From JANXDG01 sp964561135 (lineage in GTDB: Bacteria > Elusimicrobiota > Endomicrobiia > DTEH01), in the NCBI GenBank assembly GCA_964561135.1, contig CAZLOB010000054.1, forward strand, positions 1-64,000: 64,000 nucleotides of DNA, given 5' to 3'. Positions 34,641 through 43,460 of the stretch are shown here, in pieces (positions within the stretch are counted from its first letter, which is position 1; each line of letters starts with the position of its first letter). Position numbers and translations under genes: made by a program. A model generated the notes under the pieces. That model did no database searches. It had not been told where the DNA came from and saw only the letters and a program-made list of their open reading frames with translations.

Positions 34641-35912
34641 CTATACAGTTGTTTTTACTTTATCATAAGCTTCTTTTAAAAAAGAATAAAAAATACCTAT
34701 CATTATCCCTAAACAAGTTGATACTAAAACTATGATTTTTCTTTTACCACCTTCAGGACGCTCAGGTAACACACTTAAATATGCAACTTTAGCTATCTCT
34801 TCCTTTATTCCGTTTTTTATATTAAGTTCTTCTTTTTTACGTTCAAGTGTAGTTAATGTTTCCCATAACAAATCTCTGTTTTTTAAAAGTTCTTTTTGTC
34901 GTATTTTTTCTTTTTCAAGCTCTGTTTGTAGTTGTCTAATTTGTTGTTCATAATTCTTTGTTTTCAACTCTTCTTCAAACTCTTTTTTTCTTTTCTCAAG
35001 TATTGAAATTATACTATTTATTTCTTTAACAACTTCAGAAATGTTTGTTTTATTAACATTTTGTGTATCAATTTGCCTAATCTCAAACTTAAGTGGTAGT
35101 TCAGATGAACCAGCGAAAATAGTTGATTTAAACCTAAGTATTGCAAGTGTATCAGCAAACTCGCCAACAGACGTCAAACCCCCACTTTCAACTTGTTCTT
35201 TTAAATTTTTTGCTTGCCACAAATGTTTTTCTATCTCTGTTATGTTATCTTTGTAATAATTATATATTTTACTTAATTGGTCAATTTTTGTAGAAAGTTC
35301 CAAAATTTTGTTGTTGTTTACAAACTGGTTGTATTTTATAACAGCTTCATTATATTTTTGCCTCACATTTTTAAGTTCTTTGTCAATACTTTCTTTTTGG
35401 ATACTTACAAGTAGCGATAATGATTTATCAACGGTTGCCAACACAATTTCGTCTGCAAAAAATTTTGCCTGGTATTTATCAGGAAGGGATACCCTTACTT
35501 TTATTAAAGAATCGTATAGTTTAACATTAATTATTTTTGATTTTTTATCAAGCAAATCATTTAGTTTTATCTTACCTTTTTTAATAACACCTTGTTGTTC
35601 TGCTTTTAAAAGAATATCGGTAAGAATAAATGGTGTTTTAATGATTTCAGTTATAGTTTTTTTTCTTTGTTCAAGAATCTCGTCTTCAATATAATCCTTA
35701 TCTTGTATTTTAGGTTCAAAAGTTATTTCTTGCTTCCTACTAACAATTAATATACCAGCTTCTGCAGTGTAAACTTTTTTCTGTAATAAAGAAAAAATTA
35801 TGCCTATGAATAAAAAAATAACTGTAAAGCCAAATATTACTGATTTATTCCTTAGAAAAAATCTTATTATATCTACTAAACTTATCTCTTCTTCATAAAC
35901 ATTGTTCCCCAT
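34641..35912 (-). CDS. Wzz-family polysaccharide chain-length determinant
   Basis: 423 residues. Wzz domain at the N-terminus with first transmembrane helix (about 28-48), a long periplasmic coiled-coil region (about 170-365), and a final Wzz motif LPERPEGGKRK before the second helix (about 390-412). No kinase domain follows, so it is of the co-polymerase type. It controls the length of O-antigen or capsule chains and fits the ugd/uxs genes and the O-antigen ligase-like gene at 59.7 kb. It lies six bases from accA. Confidence 0.86.
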   Translation of the reverse strand: MGNNVYEEEISLVDIIRFFLRNKSVIFGFTVIFLFIGIIFSLLQKKVYTAEAGILIVSRKQEITFEPKIQDKDYIEDEILEQRKKTITEIIKTPFILTDILLKAEQQGVIKKGKIKLNDLLDKKSKIINVKLYDSLIKVRVSLPDKYQAKFFADEIVLATVDKSLSLLVSIQKESIDKELKNVRQKYNEAVIKYNQFVNNNKILELSTKIDQLSKIYNYYKDNITEIEKHLWQAKNLKEQVESGGLTSVGEFADTLAILRFKSTIFAGSSELPLKFEIRQIDTQNVNKTNISEVVKEINSIISILEKRKKEFEEELKTKNYEQQIRQLQTELEKEKIRQKELLKNRDLLWETLTTLERKKEELNIKNGIKEEIAKVAYLSVLPERPEGGKRKIIVLVSTCLGIMIGIFYSFLKEAYDKVKTTV

Positions 35913-35918
35913 AATTTT

Positions 35919-36899
35919 TTATTTACCCCTTTCTGTAGTTTTAAACATTCCTAACTTTCTATATTTTTTGTATCTTAACTTCAACAATTGCTCAATAGGT
36001 GTTTTGAACAATTCAGTTAAACTTTTCACAATTACTTTTTTAACATTTTCCACTACTTGTTTAACATCTTTATGTGCACCACCTAAAGGTTCAGGAATTA
36101 TTTCATCAACAACACCTAATTCATATAAATCTTTTGCTGTAAGCTTAAGAGCTTCTGCAGCTTGTTGCCATTTTGATGCATCTCTGAATAAAATTGATGC
36201 ACACCCTTCAGGAGAAATAACTGAATAATAAGCATTCTCTAACATAAACAATCTATCTCCTACACCAATACCTAATGCCCCTCCTGACCCACCTTCACCT
36301 ATAACTACACAAATTATTGGTGTTTTAAGCTGAGACATCTCGAACAAATTTTTTGCTATAGCTTCAGCTTGCCCACGTTCTTCTGCACCAATACCAGGGT
36401 ATGCACCTGGCGTGTCAATAAAAGATATAACTGGCATACTAAACTTTTCAGCCAGTTTCATTATTCTTAACGCTTTCCTATATCCCTCAGGATGTAGCAT
36501 TCCAAAATTAACAACCATGTTTTCTTCTAAAGAACGCCCTTTCTGTTGTCCTACTATAGCACACACTAAAACCCTTCCATCAATAATAATCTCTCCAAAC
36601 CCACATATAACTGATCTATCATCGCGGAAGAATCTGTCCCCGTGAAGTTCTATAAAATTTGAAAATATTCCTTCTATATAATCTTTTGCATAAGGTCTTT
36701 GAGGATGACGCGCAATTAACACTTTTTGAGCAGGAGTAAGATTTGTATAAATTTCTTTCTTAAGTTGTTCACTTTGTTGTTTAAGTTGTTGAATTTGTTG
36801 TTTAATATCTTCTGTAATTTCTGTAGTTTGTTCTAAAAGTTGAATTTGTTTTTCTAATTCTTCAATTGGTTTTTCAAACTCTAAATAATATTCTGGCAT
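35919..36899 (-). CDS. accA: Acetyl-CoA carboxylase carboxyltransferase subunit alpha
   Basis: 326 residues. An N-terminal coiled helix (about 5-60) leads to the crotonase-like carboxyltransferase domain with RPYAKDYIEGIF, GQQKGRS, NFGMLHPEGYRKA, FIDTPGAYPG, GEGGSGGAL and SPEGCASILF. It transfers carboxyl from biotin to acetyl-CoA together with AccD. accD is not in the window and accBC lie 8 kb away, so the subunits are split over at least three loci. Confidence 0.96.
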   Translation of the reverse strand: MPEYYLEFEKPIEELEKQIQLLEQTTEITEDIKQQIQQLKQQSEQLKKEIYTNLTPAQKVLIARHPQRPYAKDYIEGIFSNFIELHGDRFFRDDRSVICGFGEIIIDGRVLVCAIVGQQKGRSLEENMVVNFGMLHPEGYRKALRIMKLAEKFSMPVISFIDTPGAYPGIGAEERGQAEAIAKNLFEMSQLKTPIICVVIGEGGSGGALGIGVGDRLFMLENAYYSVISPEGCASILFRDASKWQQAAEALKLTAKDLYELGVVDEIIPEPLGGAHKDVKQVVENVKKVIVKSLTELFKTPIEQLLKLRYKKYRKLGMFKTTERGK

Positions 36900-36917
36900 T
36901 TTATTACACTACCTTGA

Positions 36918-37601
36918 TTAAAAAAATTTATATAAATAATTAAGCCGTATTTGTCGTTCGATTTTTGAATTTTTGTCAAAAAGATTAATAAAAATAAAGT
37001 CTATATCTATCAATTTTGACAAACAAAGACCTACTAACAAATTTACCTGTTGTATCTTTTGCTCATTTATATTTTCCCACTCAACACCTAATTTTACAAT
37101 ATCTTCAACTATCCCTCTTGATGATAAAAAACATAACAATTTTGATTCACCACCATATTTTGTTAAATTAACACCTACATCTATAAACATTTTTTTCATC
37201 AAAACATTCTGTGAAAAAACTAAAAACAATCCTTTTGCAGGAATGTTATATCCGCTCGAAATAAACTTATATTCTTGACCATCATAACCTATTGCTACCG
37301 CAGGAAAAAATTTTGTTCCATCTAACACACGCCATTTTATATAAAATGACGGATCTCGAACTTGAGGTGTTTGTGAACCTATTAATTCTCCGACATCTAA
37401 ACTACCACCAAAATTAATCCTGTTAAACGGAGCAAAAATAAACCTTGAAATCATTCCACCGCCAGAATAAATCCTAACAGATATCTCTCCTAAACCATAA
37501 TCAACAACTTCTGCTGTTGGGCAGTTAACAACATTTATTTGCGCAGAAAATAAAGTAGTATGTAATAAAAGACTAAACAAAATAAGTTTTTTAAAATTCA
37601 T
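36918..37601 (-). CDS. Predicted outer-membrane protein of unknown family
   Basis: 227 residues. A signal peptide (about 1-20) is followed by alternating hydrophobic/polar beta strands and a C-terminal aromatic residue (YKFF end), as in beta-barrel outer-membrane proteins. It resembles the YjbH-like barrels found beside polysaccharide genes, but the match is only by general pattern. It lies 18 bases before accA. Confidence 0.65.
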   Translation of the reverse strand: MNFKKLILFSLLLHTTLFSAQINVVNCPTAEVVDYGLGEISVRIYSGGGMISRFIFAPFNRINFGGSLDVGELIGSQTPQVRDPSFYIKWRVLDGTKFFPAVAIGYDGQEYKFISSGYNIPAKGLFLVFSQNVLMKKMFIDVGVNLTKYGGESKLLCFLSSRGIVEDIVKLGVEWENINEQKIQQVNLLVGLCLSKLIDIDFIFINLFDKNSKIERQIRLNYLYKFF

Positions 37602-37638
37602 ATCATTTCAAAAAATTCAAATTATAAAAAACAAATTT

Positions 37639-38640
37639 TTACTTTCCTGTTTTGGTAGGTTTTTGTTCTATTTTTGGATATTTTGCTTCAAGTTGTCTAA
37701 TTGCAATATCTATTAATTGTTTTATAGCAACAGATGGTTCTGTTTCTTTCATTTTTTTAAGTATGCTCAATGATTCTATATCACCTATGAACCTTATAGC
37801 ATCAACCGCAAGTTGTCTTATAACATCATCTTTGCTTGCTAGTTCTTTTTTAATTGTTGGTAAGACTGATTTATCATTTTTAAGTTTTGCTAAAGCGTAT
37901 GCTGAATAAAATTTCATTTTTGGTAGCGTAACAGGTGAGGAGTACAAAATTTTAAATTTTTCAATTGATTCTTCATCGTCCATATCAACTAAGTTTCTTA
38001 TTATATCAGAAACAATCACTTCATCATCAAGATTTTGATCAATCGCTTCTCTTAACGCTTTTATGCTATCAGAATGTGGTATTTTACCTAAAGCAAAAAT
38101 CACACTTCTACGTAAATTTTTATCATCAGAATTTTTCAACTCTACTAACACAGGAATAGCTTCGGTAGATCTAAGAATACTCAAAGTGTTACAAATAGAA
38201 TATTTAACAGCAAGCGATTCCTCTTCCGATTTTAAAATTTTAGTTAAAACAGGGACAACTTTTTTATCACCAATGTATCCTAACGCAACAACTGCTGATT
38301 GTCTAACCTGAGCATCTTTATCCTTTTCTAAAACATCTATAATTTCGTTAACAGCTTCTTGTGTTCTTAACAAACCTAAAGACAAAACTGCTTCTTGTCT
38401 TACAAATGAATTTTCATCTTTTAACAATCTTTTAAGATGTTCTACTGCACGTGGATCTTGTAATCTACCAAATTGTTCTGCTGCTATTCTTCTTGTATAT
38501 GGATCAGCGCTTTTTGAATTTTCAACCGCTTGTTCAAACGGATCAACTTCTTCAACAACTGAAGTTCCAACATCTTGAGCAAACAAACTTGGTACCACAA
38601 AACAACATACTAATGTTATTATAAAAAACTTTTTTATCAT
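37639..38640 (-). CDS. Exported HEAT-repeat protein
   Basis: 333 residues. A signal peptide (1-21, ending SLFAQ) is followed by about eight HEAT/PBS-lyase-like repeats (about 45-320), with recurring VRQEAVLSLG, VRQSAVVALG and LRRSVIFALG units. Such repeats form curved scaffolds for protein binding. Its AGGAGG is five bases before the ATG. It lies between HNH and outer-membrane genes; partner unknown. Confidence 0.86.
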   Translation of the reverse strand: MIKKFFIITLVCCFVVPSLFAQDVGTSVVEEVDPFEQAVENSKSADPYTRRIAAEQFGRLQDPRAVEHLKRLLKDENSFVRQEAVLSLGLLRTQEAVNEIIDVLEKDKDAQVRQSAVVALGYIGDKKVVPVLTKILKSEEESLAVKYSICNTLSILRSTEAIPVLVELKNSDDKNLRRSVIFALGKIPHSDSIKALREAIDQNLDDEVIVSDIIRNLVDMDDEESIEKFKILYSSPVTLPKMKFYSAYALAKLKNDKSVLPTIKKELASKDDVIRQLAVDAIRFIGDIESLSILKKMKETEPSVAIKQLIDIAIRQLEAKYPKIEQKPTKTGK

Positions 38641-38668
38641 TTCATCCTCCTAAATAATTAAAAAAAAA

Positions 38669-39265
38669 TTATTCTTCAAGTTCTACATTCCAATATAAAT
38701 TATCAATAAACTTTTGCCAAGAAAGAGGTATTTTAATACGAGAATTAAGTACTAGCGCAAGTTTTATTCTTCTTTGTGGTTTTGATGGTGGTATCACAAG
38801 TTTCATTCCTGCTTCTTGAGGCAATTTATTACCTTTTTTAAGATTACATTCTATACACGATGTAACAACATTTGTCCATTCAGTTTTCCCACCACGTGAC
38901 CTCGGTACTACATGGTCAATATTGAGCTTATCAGAAGGGAATTTTTTGCCACAATAACAACATCTATACCCGTAATGTTCGTAAATATTTTTCCGTGTAA
39001 GACGAGGTTCTTCAAACCTCACTTTATCATAATATTTCAATGCTATGATCTCTGGTATTGCTATTTTTAACTTACATGTATGTATGAAACCAGCAGGATG
39101 ATCTTTTATATATTGAGAAAGTTCAACCCAGTCTTTAAACGAATATGTTTTATACTCCTCATCAACAACGTCAGCATGGTCAAGATAAACTAACTTAATT
39201 GCTCTCTTCCAAGTAGTTATTGTTACAGGGACAAAATGTTTATTTAATACTAAAACATATCTCAT
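38669..39265 (-). CDS. HNH endonuclease-family protein
   Basis: 198 residues. The HNH motif lies centrally: CCYCGKKF (zinc knuckle), NIDHVVPRSRGG (catalytic His), TNVVTSCIECN (second knuckle and Asn), KKGN. The N-terminal region (VLNKHFVPVTITTWKRAI) is typical of a widespread housekeeping-like HNH subfamily found in many bacteria, not of a mobile intron. Target is unknown. No restriction methyltransferase is nearby. It follows the barrel gene by nine bases. Confidence 0.88.
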   Translation of the reverse strand: MRYVLVLNKHFVPVTITTWKRAIKLVYLDHADVVDEEYKTYSFKDWVELSQYIKDHPAGFIHTCKLKIAIPEIIALKYYDKVRFEEPRLTRKNIYEHYGYRCCYCGKKFPSDKLNIDHVVPRSRGGKTEWTNVVTSCIECNLKKGNKLPQEAGMKLVIPPSKPQRRIKLALVLNSRIKIPLSWQKFIDNLYWNVELEE

Positions 39266-39274
39266 AACTACTGA

Positions 39275-40039
39275 CTAAAATTTTATCCCTAAGTTTAAAG
39301 TATACCCTTCTGTATTATAAATGTATCCATAACCTAAATTAAAATAAAAAACTGGAATAAAAGAAAAATTAATACCAACTTCGTAACGTGTTTGTAGATC
39401 CATTTTATTTTTCCCAACAATTGCAACTTTTTTGTCTACAACAAGTTCTGAAGTATCAAAACCAACTAAAACATATGGTTTAACAAAAGGGATTTTTTGA
39501 ATTGAAACAATCAAATTTACAGATTGTGATGTATGTTTTAGTATATCTTTTGCTTCAAGAATATTGTAAAACCCAGCTGCTGAAATGTTTATTATAGGTA
39601 TAATTGGTGGTAATGACAAAAATTTATATTTTATTCCAAAACCATATAGCAAAAAATTTTCGTATCCAGAATATCTTACAATAAAATCCAAGTTTAATGG
39701 TAAACCTTTTTCTATTTGTATCACACCGAAAGGAACTACTTTTACAGATGCATTTTTAAACACTTCATTAAGTATGATATTATCTTGAGAAATTTTTTTC
39801 CCAACAAAACACGCTTTTATATTTAGTCCTATTGACGGCGGTACCGCTGTAAACAAACCTAAACTTTCTGCTGTGTTTAAAACATTGCTACAAACAAGAC
39901 CAGTAAGATCTTTATTAAATGGTTTAACATATTTTTCATCAAACTTTTTCTTAAATTCTTCAAACATATCTGTTATGTCTTGAGCAAAAATACAATTGAT
40001 AAACACTAAAAAACCTATATATATAAAAAATTTTTTCAT
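39275..40039 (-). CDS. Predicted outer-membrane beta-barrel protein
   Basis: 254 residues. A signal peptide (1-19, ending IFAQ) precedes a helical segment (about 25-45) and then a series of amphipathic beta strands ending in a Phe-containing last strand (GYTLNLGIKF). No family recognised. It is preceded by GGAGGGGG and is the first gene of the run toward accA. Confidence 0.65.
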   Translation of the reverse strand: MKKFFIYIGFLVFINCIFAQDITDMFEEFKKKFDEKYVKPFNKDLTGLVCSNVLNTAESLGLFTAVPPSIGLNIKACFVGKKISQDNIILNEVFKNASVKVVPFGVIQIEKGLPLNLDFIVRYSGYENFLLYGFGIKYKFLSLPPIIPIINISAAGFYNILEAKDILKHTSQSVNLIVSIQKIPFVKPYVLVGFDTSELVVDKKVAIVGKNKMDLQTRYEVGINFSFIPVFYFNLGYGYIYNTEGYTLNLGIKF

Positions 40040-40080
40040 ATCTTCCCCCTCCTTAAAAAATTTTATTATTCAATACTTGT

Positions 40081-40108
40081 TTTACAAAAAAACATTTTAT
40101 ATTACAAT
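40081..40108 (+). promoter_or_regulatory. Possible promoter for the PAC2 gene
   Basis: TTTACA (40081-40086) and TACAAT (40103-40108) are 16 bases apart in the divergent region between two genes. A/T richness makes chance similarity likely. Confidence 0.4.
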
Positions 40109-40161
40109 ATTGTTATTTAATTATTAAATTTAAAAGCTCAAGTACTAAAGATTTAAACTGA

Positions 40162-41178
40162 ATGATAATACAAAAAACTAAACTGAAAATCAACTGCCCT
40201 ATATTAATTTTTTCTTGGCCATCGTTAGGTCTTGTAGGAAGGTACATAACAAACTATCTAATTTGTGAACTTAAAGCACAAGTTTTTGCAGAAATTGAGT
40301 TAGAAGATTATATTTCTTTTCACAATCTTATTGTAGAAAAAGGGATAATATATTCAGCCCCACAACTTAAAGATAAAATATATTTTTTACATACCGAATT
40401 ATATGACTTTATTCTTTTCTATAGCGATTTTGAACCTTCACCACAATGTTATACAAAACTTGCAAACGATATTTTAAACTTTTTGTTAAAATTTGATATT
40501 TCTTTTATTATCACTTTCAACTCTTTACCAACAAATATACTTCATACTGACAAACCAAACCTTTATTTAGCTACAACAACTTCTTCAACAAAAGTGTTAC
40601 CTGTGTTACAAAAACTTAACTTGCCAAAACTTGAGTTTGGTGTTATTGAAGGAATGAATGGCATATTTTTGTCAGTTGCAAAAGAAATGGGAATAAATAG
40701 TATCTGTATTTTTTCAGAAATTCCTTTTTATACATTAGATATGTATAACCCACAATCTGCGAAAGAAATTTTGTTTTTGTTAAAAGGAATTTTTGACTTC
40801 AAACTTTCTTTTGACAAACTTTATCAAGATATAAAACTTATGGATGAACATTTAAGGACTACTTTCAACGAACTTAATCAAAAAGCACAACGGTTGTTCT
40901 CACAATTTTATCAACTAAAAAAACAATATGGCAAAAAATTAGACCAAGATGATATATTTGAACCATCTGCTGATGGAATAACTTTTGAAGAACTTAAAAA
41001 ACAAATAAAATTTTCGTTACCAGAATCAGCAAAAAATAAAATAAACCAATTGTTCAAACTTGCAAAAGAAAATATTGAGTATGCAAAACAACTTAAAGAA
41101 GAGCTTGACCGCTGGGGTGTTTATAAAGAATACGAAGATAAATTTTTGTCATTGTTTTTGAAAAAGAAAAAAGAGTAG
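40162..41178 (+). CDS. PAC2-family protein
   Basis: 338 residues. The N-terminal part (about 10-215) matches the PAC2 fold of proteasome-assembly chaperone-like proteins: FSWPSLGLVGRYI at the start, GVIEGMNGIFLSVAKEMG, and the S-E-I-P-F-Y-T block. The C-terminus (about 220-335) is helical, probably a coiled coil. PAC2 proteins occur widely in archaea and bacteria with mostly unknown roles. No proteasome gene is near; the gene lies upstream of a GDT1 protein and parAB. Confidence 0.8.
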   Translation: MIIQKTKLKINCPILIFSWPSLGLVGRYITNYLICELKAQVFAEIELEDYISFHNLIVEKGIIYSAPQLKDKIYFLHTELYDFILFYSDFEPSPQCYTKLANDILNFLLKFDISFIITFNSLPTNILHTDKPNLYLATTTSSTKVLPVLQKLNLPKLEFGVIEGMNGIFLSVAKEMGINSICIFSEIPFYTLDMYNPQSAKEILFLLKGIFDFKLSFDKLYQDIKLMDEHLRTTFNELNQKAQRLFSQFYQLKKQYGKKLDQDDIFEPSADGITFEELKKQIKFSLPESAKNKINQLFKLAKENIEYAKQLKEELDRWGVYKEYEDKFLSLFLKKKKE

Positions 41179-41249
41179 CGAAAAAAATATGATATTACGA
41201 CACATCTGCTTTAGCTATGCGATTGTCAAAGTAAAAAGACGAAAAAAAA

Positions 41250-41272
41250 TGTAGCTGTGGATTTTAGCCATA
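41250..41272 (+). repeat. Degenerate copy of the hairpin repeat unit
   Basis: The segment starting TGTAGCTGTGG and ending TTTTAGCCATA keeps the TGTAG start and the TTTTAGCC centre of the unit described at 42401-42465, but its stem pairs poorly. A second remnant (CTGCTTTAGC) lies at about 41206-41220, and a third (TGTAGCTGTAA) at about 42367. They indicate repeated insertion here. Confidence 0.45.
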
Positions 41273-41322
41273 ATGTAATTGAAAGTTATAATGAAATAAA
41301 GAGAGACCCAGGAGAGAAACTA

Positions 41323-41586
41323 ATGAAAGAATTTATTACAGTGTTAATAACCATATTTCTATCAGAAATAGGGGATAAAACACAACTTGCAGTGTTCTCG
41401 TTTGCAACAAAAAGTTCAAACTTGTTTAAAATATGGCTTGCAGCAACTTTAGCATTTTGCATAACAAACTTTATCGGTATTATTATTGGTGGGCAAATAA
41501 ATAAATTTCTACCATATAATGTTATAAAATATCTTGCTGGAACTATTTTTATCATAATAGGTATTACGACTATTTTTTCAAAATAA
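41323..41586 (+). CDS. Half-size GDT1/TMEM165 (UPF0016) membrane protein
   Basis: 87 residues and three transmembrane helices, holding one copy of the family motif E-x-G-D-K-(T/S) as SEIGDKTQLA. Two-repeat members export Mn2+ or exchange Ca2+; single-repeat bacterial forms probably dimerise. The ATG at 41323 is chosen because AGGAGA lies seven bases upstream; an open frame extends to 41257 but through repeat remnants. It precedes parA by four bases. Confidence 0.85.
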   Translation: MKEFITVLITIFLSEIGDKTQLAVFSFATKSSNLFKIWLAATLAFCITNFIGIIIGGQINKFLPYNVIKYLAGTIFIIIGITTIFSK

Positions 41587-41590
41587 AAAA

Positions 41591-42364
41591 ATGAGTAAAA
41601 TAATAACAGTTGCAAATCAAAAAGGTGGTGTTGGTAAAACAACAACAGTAATCAACTTAGCAGCATCGCTTGCATATTATGGTAAAAGTGTTTTAGTTAT
41701 AGATATTGATCCACAAGCAAACGCTACAAGTGGGTTAGGTGTACGAATTGATACTGTAAGTAATAAAAATATTTACCACATTATTATAGATGAACAAAAA
41801 ATTACTGATGTTATAATTCCAACTTCGGTTGACTGGATTGAGCTTGTACCTTCTCACATAGACCTTACAGGTGCAGAAGTAGAACTTGTCAGTATGTTAA
41901 ATCGAGAATATAGATTAAAAAATGCTGTAGAAGAAATAAAATCGTTATACGATTTTATTTTGGTTGATTGTCCACCTTCGTTAGGATTGCTTACGATAAA
42001 CGCGCTTGCATGTTGTGATAGTGTCTTAGTACCGATACAATGTGAATATTTTGCGTTAGAAGGTCTTGCACAATTGTTAAAAACAATAAATCTTGTAAAA
42101 ACATATTTGAACAAAACTTTATCGATTGAAGGTGTTATACTTACAATGTATGATACAAGGACTGCGTTAAGTGCTGAAGTTGCAGAAAATGTAAGAAAAT
42201 ATTTTCAACATAAAGTATACAAAACGATCATTCCTCGTGGTGTACGTGCAGCAGAAGCACCAAGTTATGGTAAACCATTGCTTTATTATGACAAAACATC
42301 AAAAGTTACACAAGCATATCTTTCTTTAGCAGAAGAAATTTTGAATTTGAATAATACCGTGTAA
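41591..42364 (+). CDS. parA: Chromosome-partitioning ATPase ParA/Soj
   Basis: 257 residues. Deviant Walker A KGGVGKTT near residue 11, Walker A' VIDIDPQANAT, and Walker B FILVDCPPSLG; the length is that of chromosomal Soj without an N-terminal helix-turn-helix. It drives segregation of the origin region with ParB. It is followed by parB after a gap containing a repeat element. No obvious Shine-Dalgarno sequence precedes the start. Confidence 0.95.
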   Translation: MSKIITVANQKGGVGKTTTVINLAASLAYYGKSVLVIDIDPQANATSGLGVRIDTVSNKNIYHIIIDEQKITDVIIPTSVDWIELVPSHIDLTGAEVELVSMLNREYRLKNAVEEIKSLYDFILVDCPPSLGLLTINALACCDSVLVPIQCEYFALEGLAQLLKTINLVKTYLNKTLSIEGVILTMYDTRTALSAEVAENVRKYFQHKVYKTIIPRGVRAAEAPSYGKPLLYYDKTSKVTQAYLSLAEEILNLNNTV

Positions 42365-42400
42365 ATTGTAGCTGTAAATCTTGCTTTGCTAAAAATAAAA

Positions 42401-42465
42401 TGTAGGGCACGGCTTTAGCCGTGCAATTTATGAAAATAAAAGCAATGCTAAAGCATTGCCCTACA
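42401..42465 (+). repeat. Inverted pair of REP/MITE-like hairpin units
   Basis: Two 24-base units in inverse orientation form a 65-base element with perfect nine-base ends (TGTAGGGCA, TGCCCTACA). Unit 1 has the stem GCACGGC/GCCGTGC (42407-42424), unit 2 GCAATGC/GCATTGC (42442-42459); both have the loop TTTA or its complement. Stem positions differing between the units keep pairing. It lies between parA and parB and could also work as a hairpin in the mRNA. Confidence 0.82.
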
Positions 42466-42483
42466 AAAACTACAAAAAACAAT

Positions 42484-43356
42484 ATGAAAAAACATCTTGG
42501 AAAAGGACTCGAAGCGTTAATATCAGAGGTTGTATTTAAAGAAGAAGTTTCAGAAGAACAAATTCAAAAAGATGTTATTGCATATGTTGACATAGAAAAG
42601 ATTGTTCCTTCAAAATGGCAAGTAAGGAAAAAGTTTGATGAAGAAAGTCTTTTACAACTTGCTTCATCTATAAAACAATCTGGAATAGTAGAACCACTTA
42701 TAGTTTGTCCTTTAGCTGATGGGAAATATGAGATAGTTTGTGGTGAACGCAGGTGGCGTGCTGCAAAACTTGTCTCGTTATCTCAGATACCTGTTATCAT
42801 TAAACATTTAAACGATCAACAAAAGCACCTGTTATCACTTATAGAAAATGTTCAACGAGAAGATTTGAATCCTGTTGAAGAAGCAACCGCGTATAAAAAT
42901 TTAATGACAGAATTTAACCTCACTCAAGAACAGATAAGTGAACTTGTTGGAAAAGACAGGTCTGTTATTGCGAATACTATAAGAATACTTTCTTTACCTC
43001 AAGAAGTATTAAAATATATTGAAGATGGTCTTATTTCTTTAGGTCATGCAAGAACACTCGCAAGTTTAAAAAATAAAAACATAATTATTGAACTTGCGAA
43101 TAAAATTGTTCAAGATAAACTTACAGTACGCGATGTTGAACTCATTGTAAAAACTTTAAAGACAAAAAAAACTTTTATAAAAAAACCAACTACATCTATC
43201 CCTGAAGTTTTTCAAATACAGAAAGAATTGTCAGAAATTTTAGGAACAAAAGTTGTAATAAAACCATCAAGTGATACAAAAGGTAAAATAGTCATTTCGT
43301 ATAACAATTTAGAAGAGTTTGAAAACATAGTAACACGATTGAAGCTGAAAAAGTAA
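42484..43356 (+). CDS. parB: Chromosome-partitioning protein ParB
   Basis: 290 residues. N-terminal KHLGKGLEAL peptide (interacts with ParA), ParB/Srx domain with CTP-binding GERRWRAAKL and ENVQREDLNP, then a helix-turn-helix (LTQEQISELVGKDRSVIANTIR), and a C-terminal dimerisation domain. The ATG at 42484 gives the canonical MKKHLGKGLEAL start; an open frame from 42421 runs through the repeat element and is rejected. No parS or origin sequence was identified. Confidence 0.95.
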   Translation: MKKHLGKGLEALISEVVFKEEVSEEQIQKDVIAYVDIEKIVPSKWQVRKKFDEESLLQLASSIKQSGIVEPLIVCPLADGKYEIVCGERRWRAAKLVSLSQIPVIIKHLNDQQKHLLSLIENVQREDLNPVEEATAYKNLMTEFNLTQEQISELVGKDRSVIANTIRILSLPQEVLKYIEDGLISLGHARTLASLKNKNIIIELANKIVQDKLTVRDVELIVKTLKTKKTFIKKPTTSIPEVFQIQKELSEILGTKVVIKPSSDTKGKIVISYNNLEEFENIVTRLKLKK

Positions 43357-43460
43357 AGAGAAGTTTAAAACTACAAAGTGTAAAACTAAAAATCTTGTAA
43401 AGCAGTGTTTTAACAACGATACTAACAATTGGACCATGTAAAACACAATATAAATAATCT

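Noticed and set aside
42421..42483. Longer start for parB
   Set aside because: The extra codons run through the hairpin repeat; the canonical ParB start is at 42484.
41179..43460. Replication origin or parS site near parAB
   Set aside because: No DnaA-box cluster and no parS-like palindrome was found by eye, and dnaA or gidA genes are absent.
43357..43460. Hairpin between parB and mfd
   Set aside because: Only scattered short A/T complementarities; no stable stem followed by T-run on either strand.
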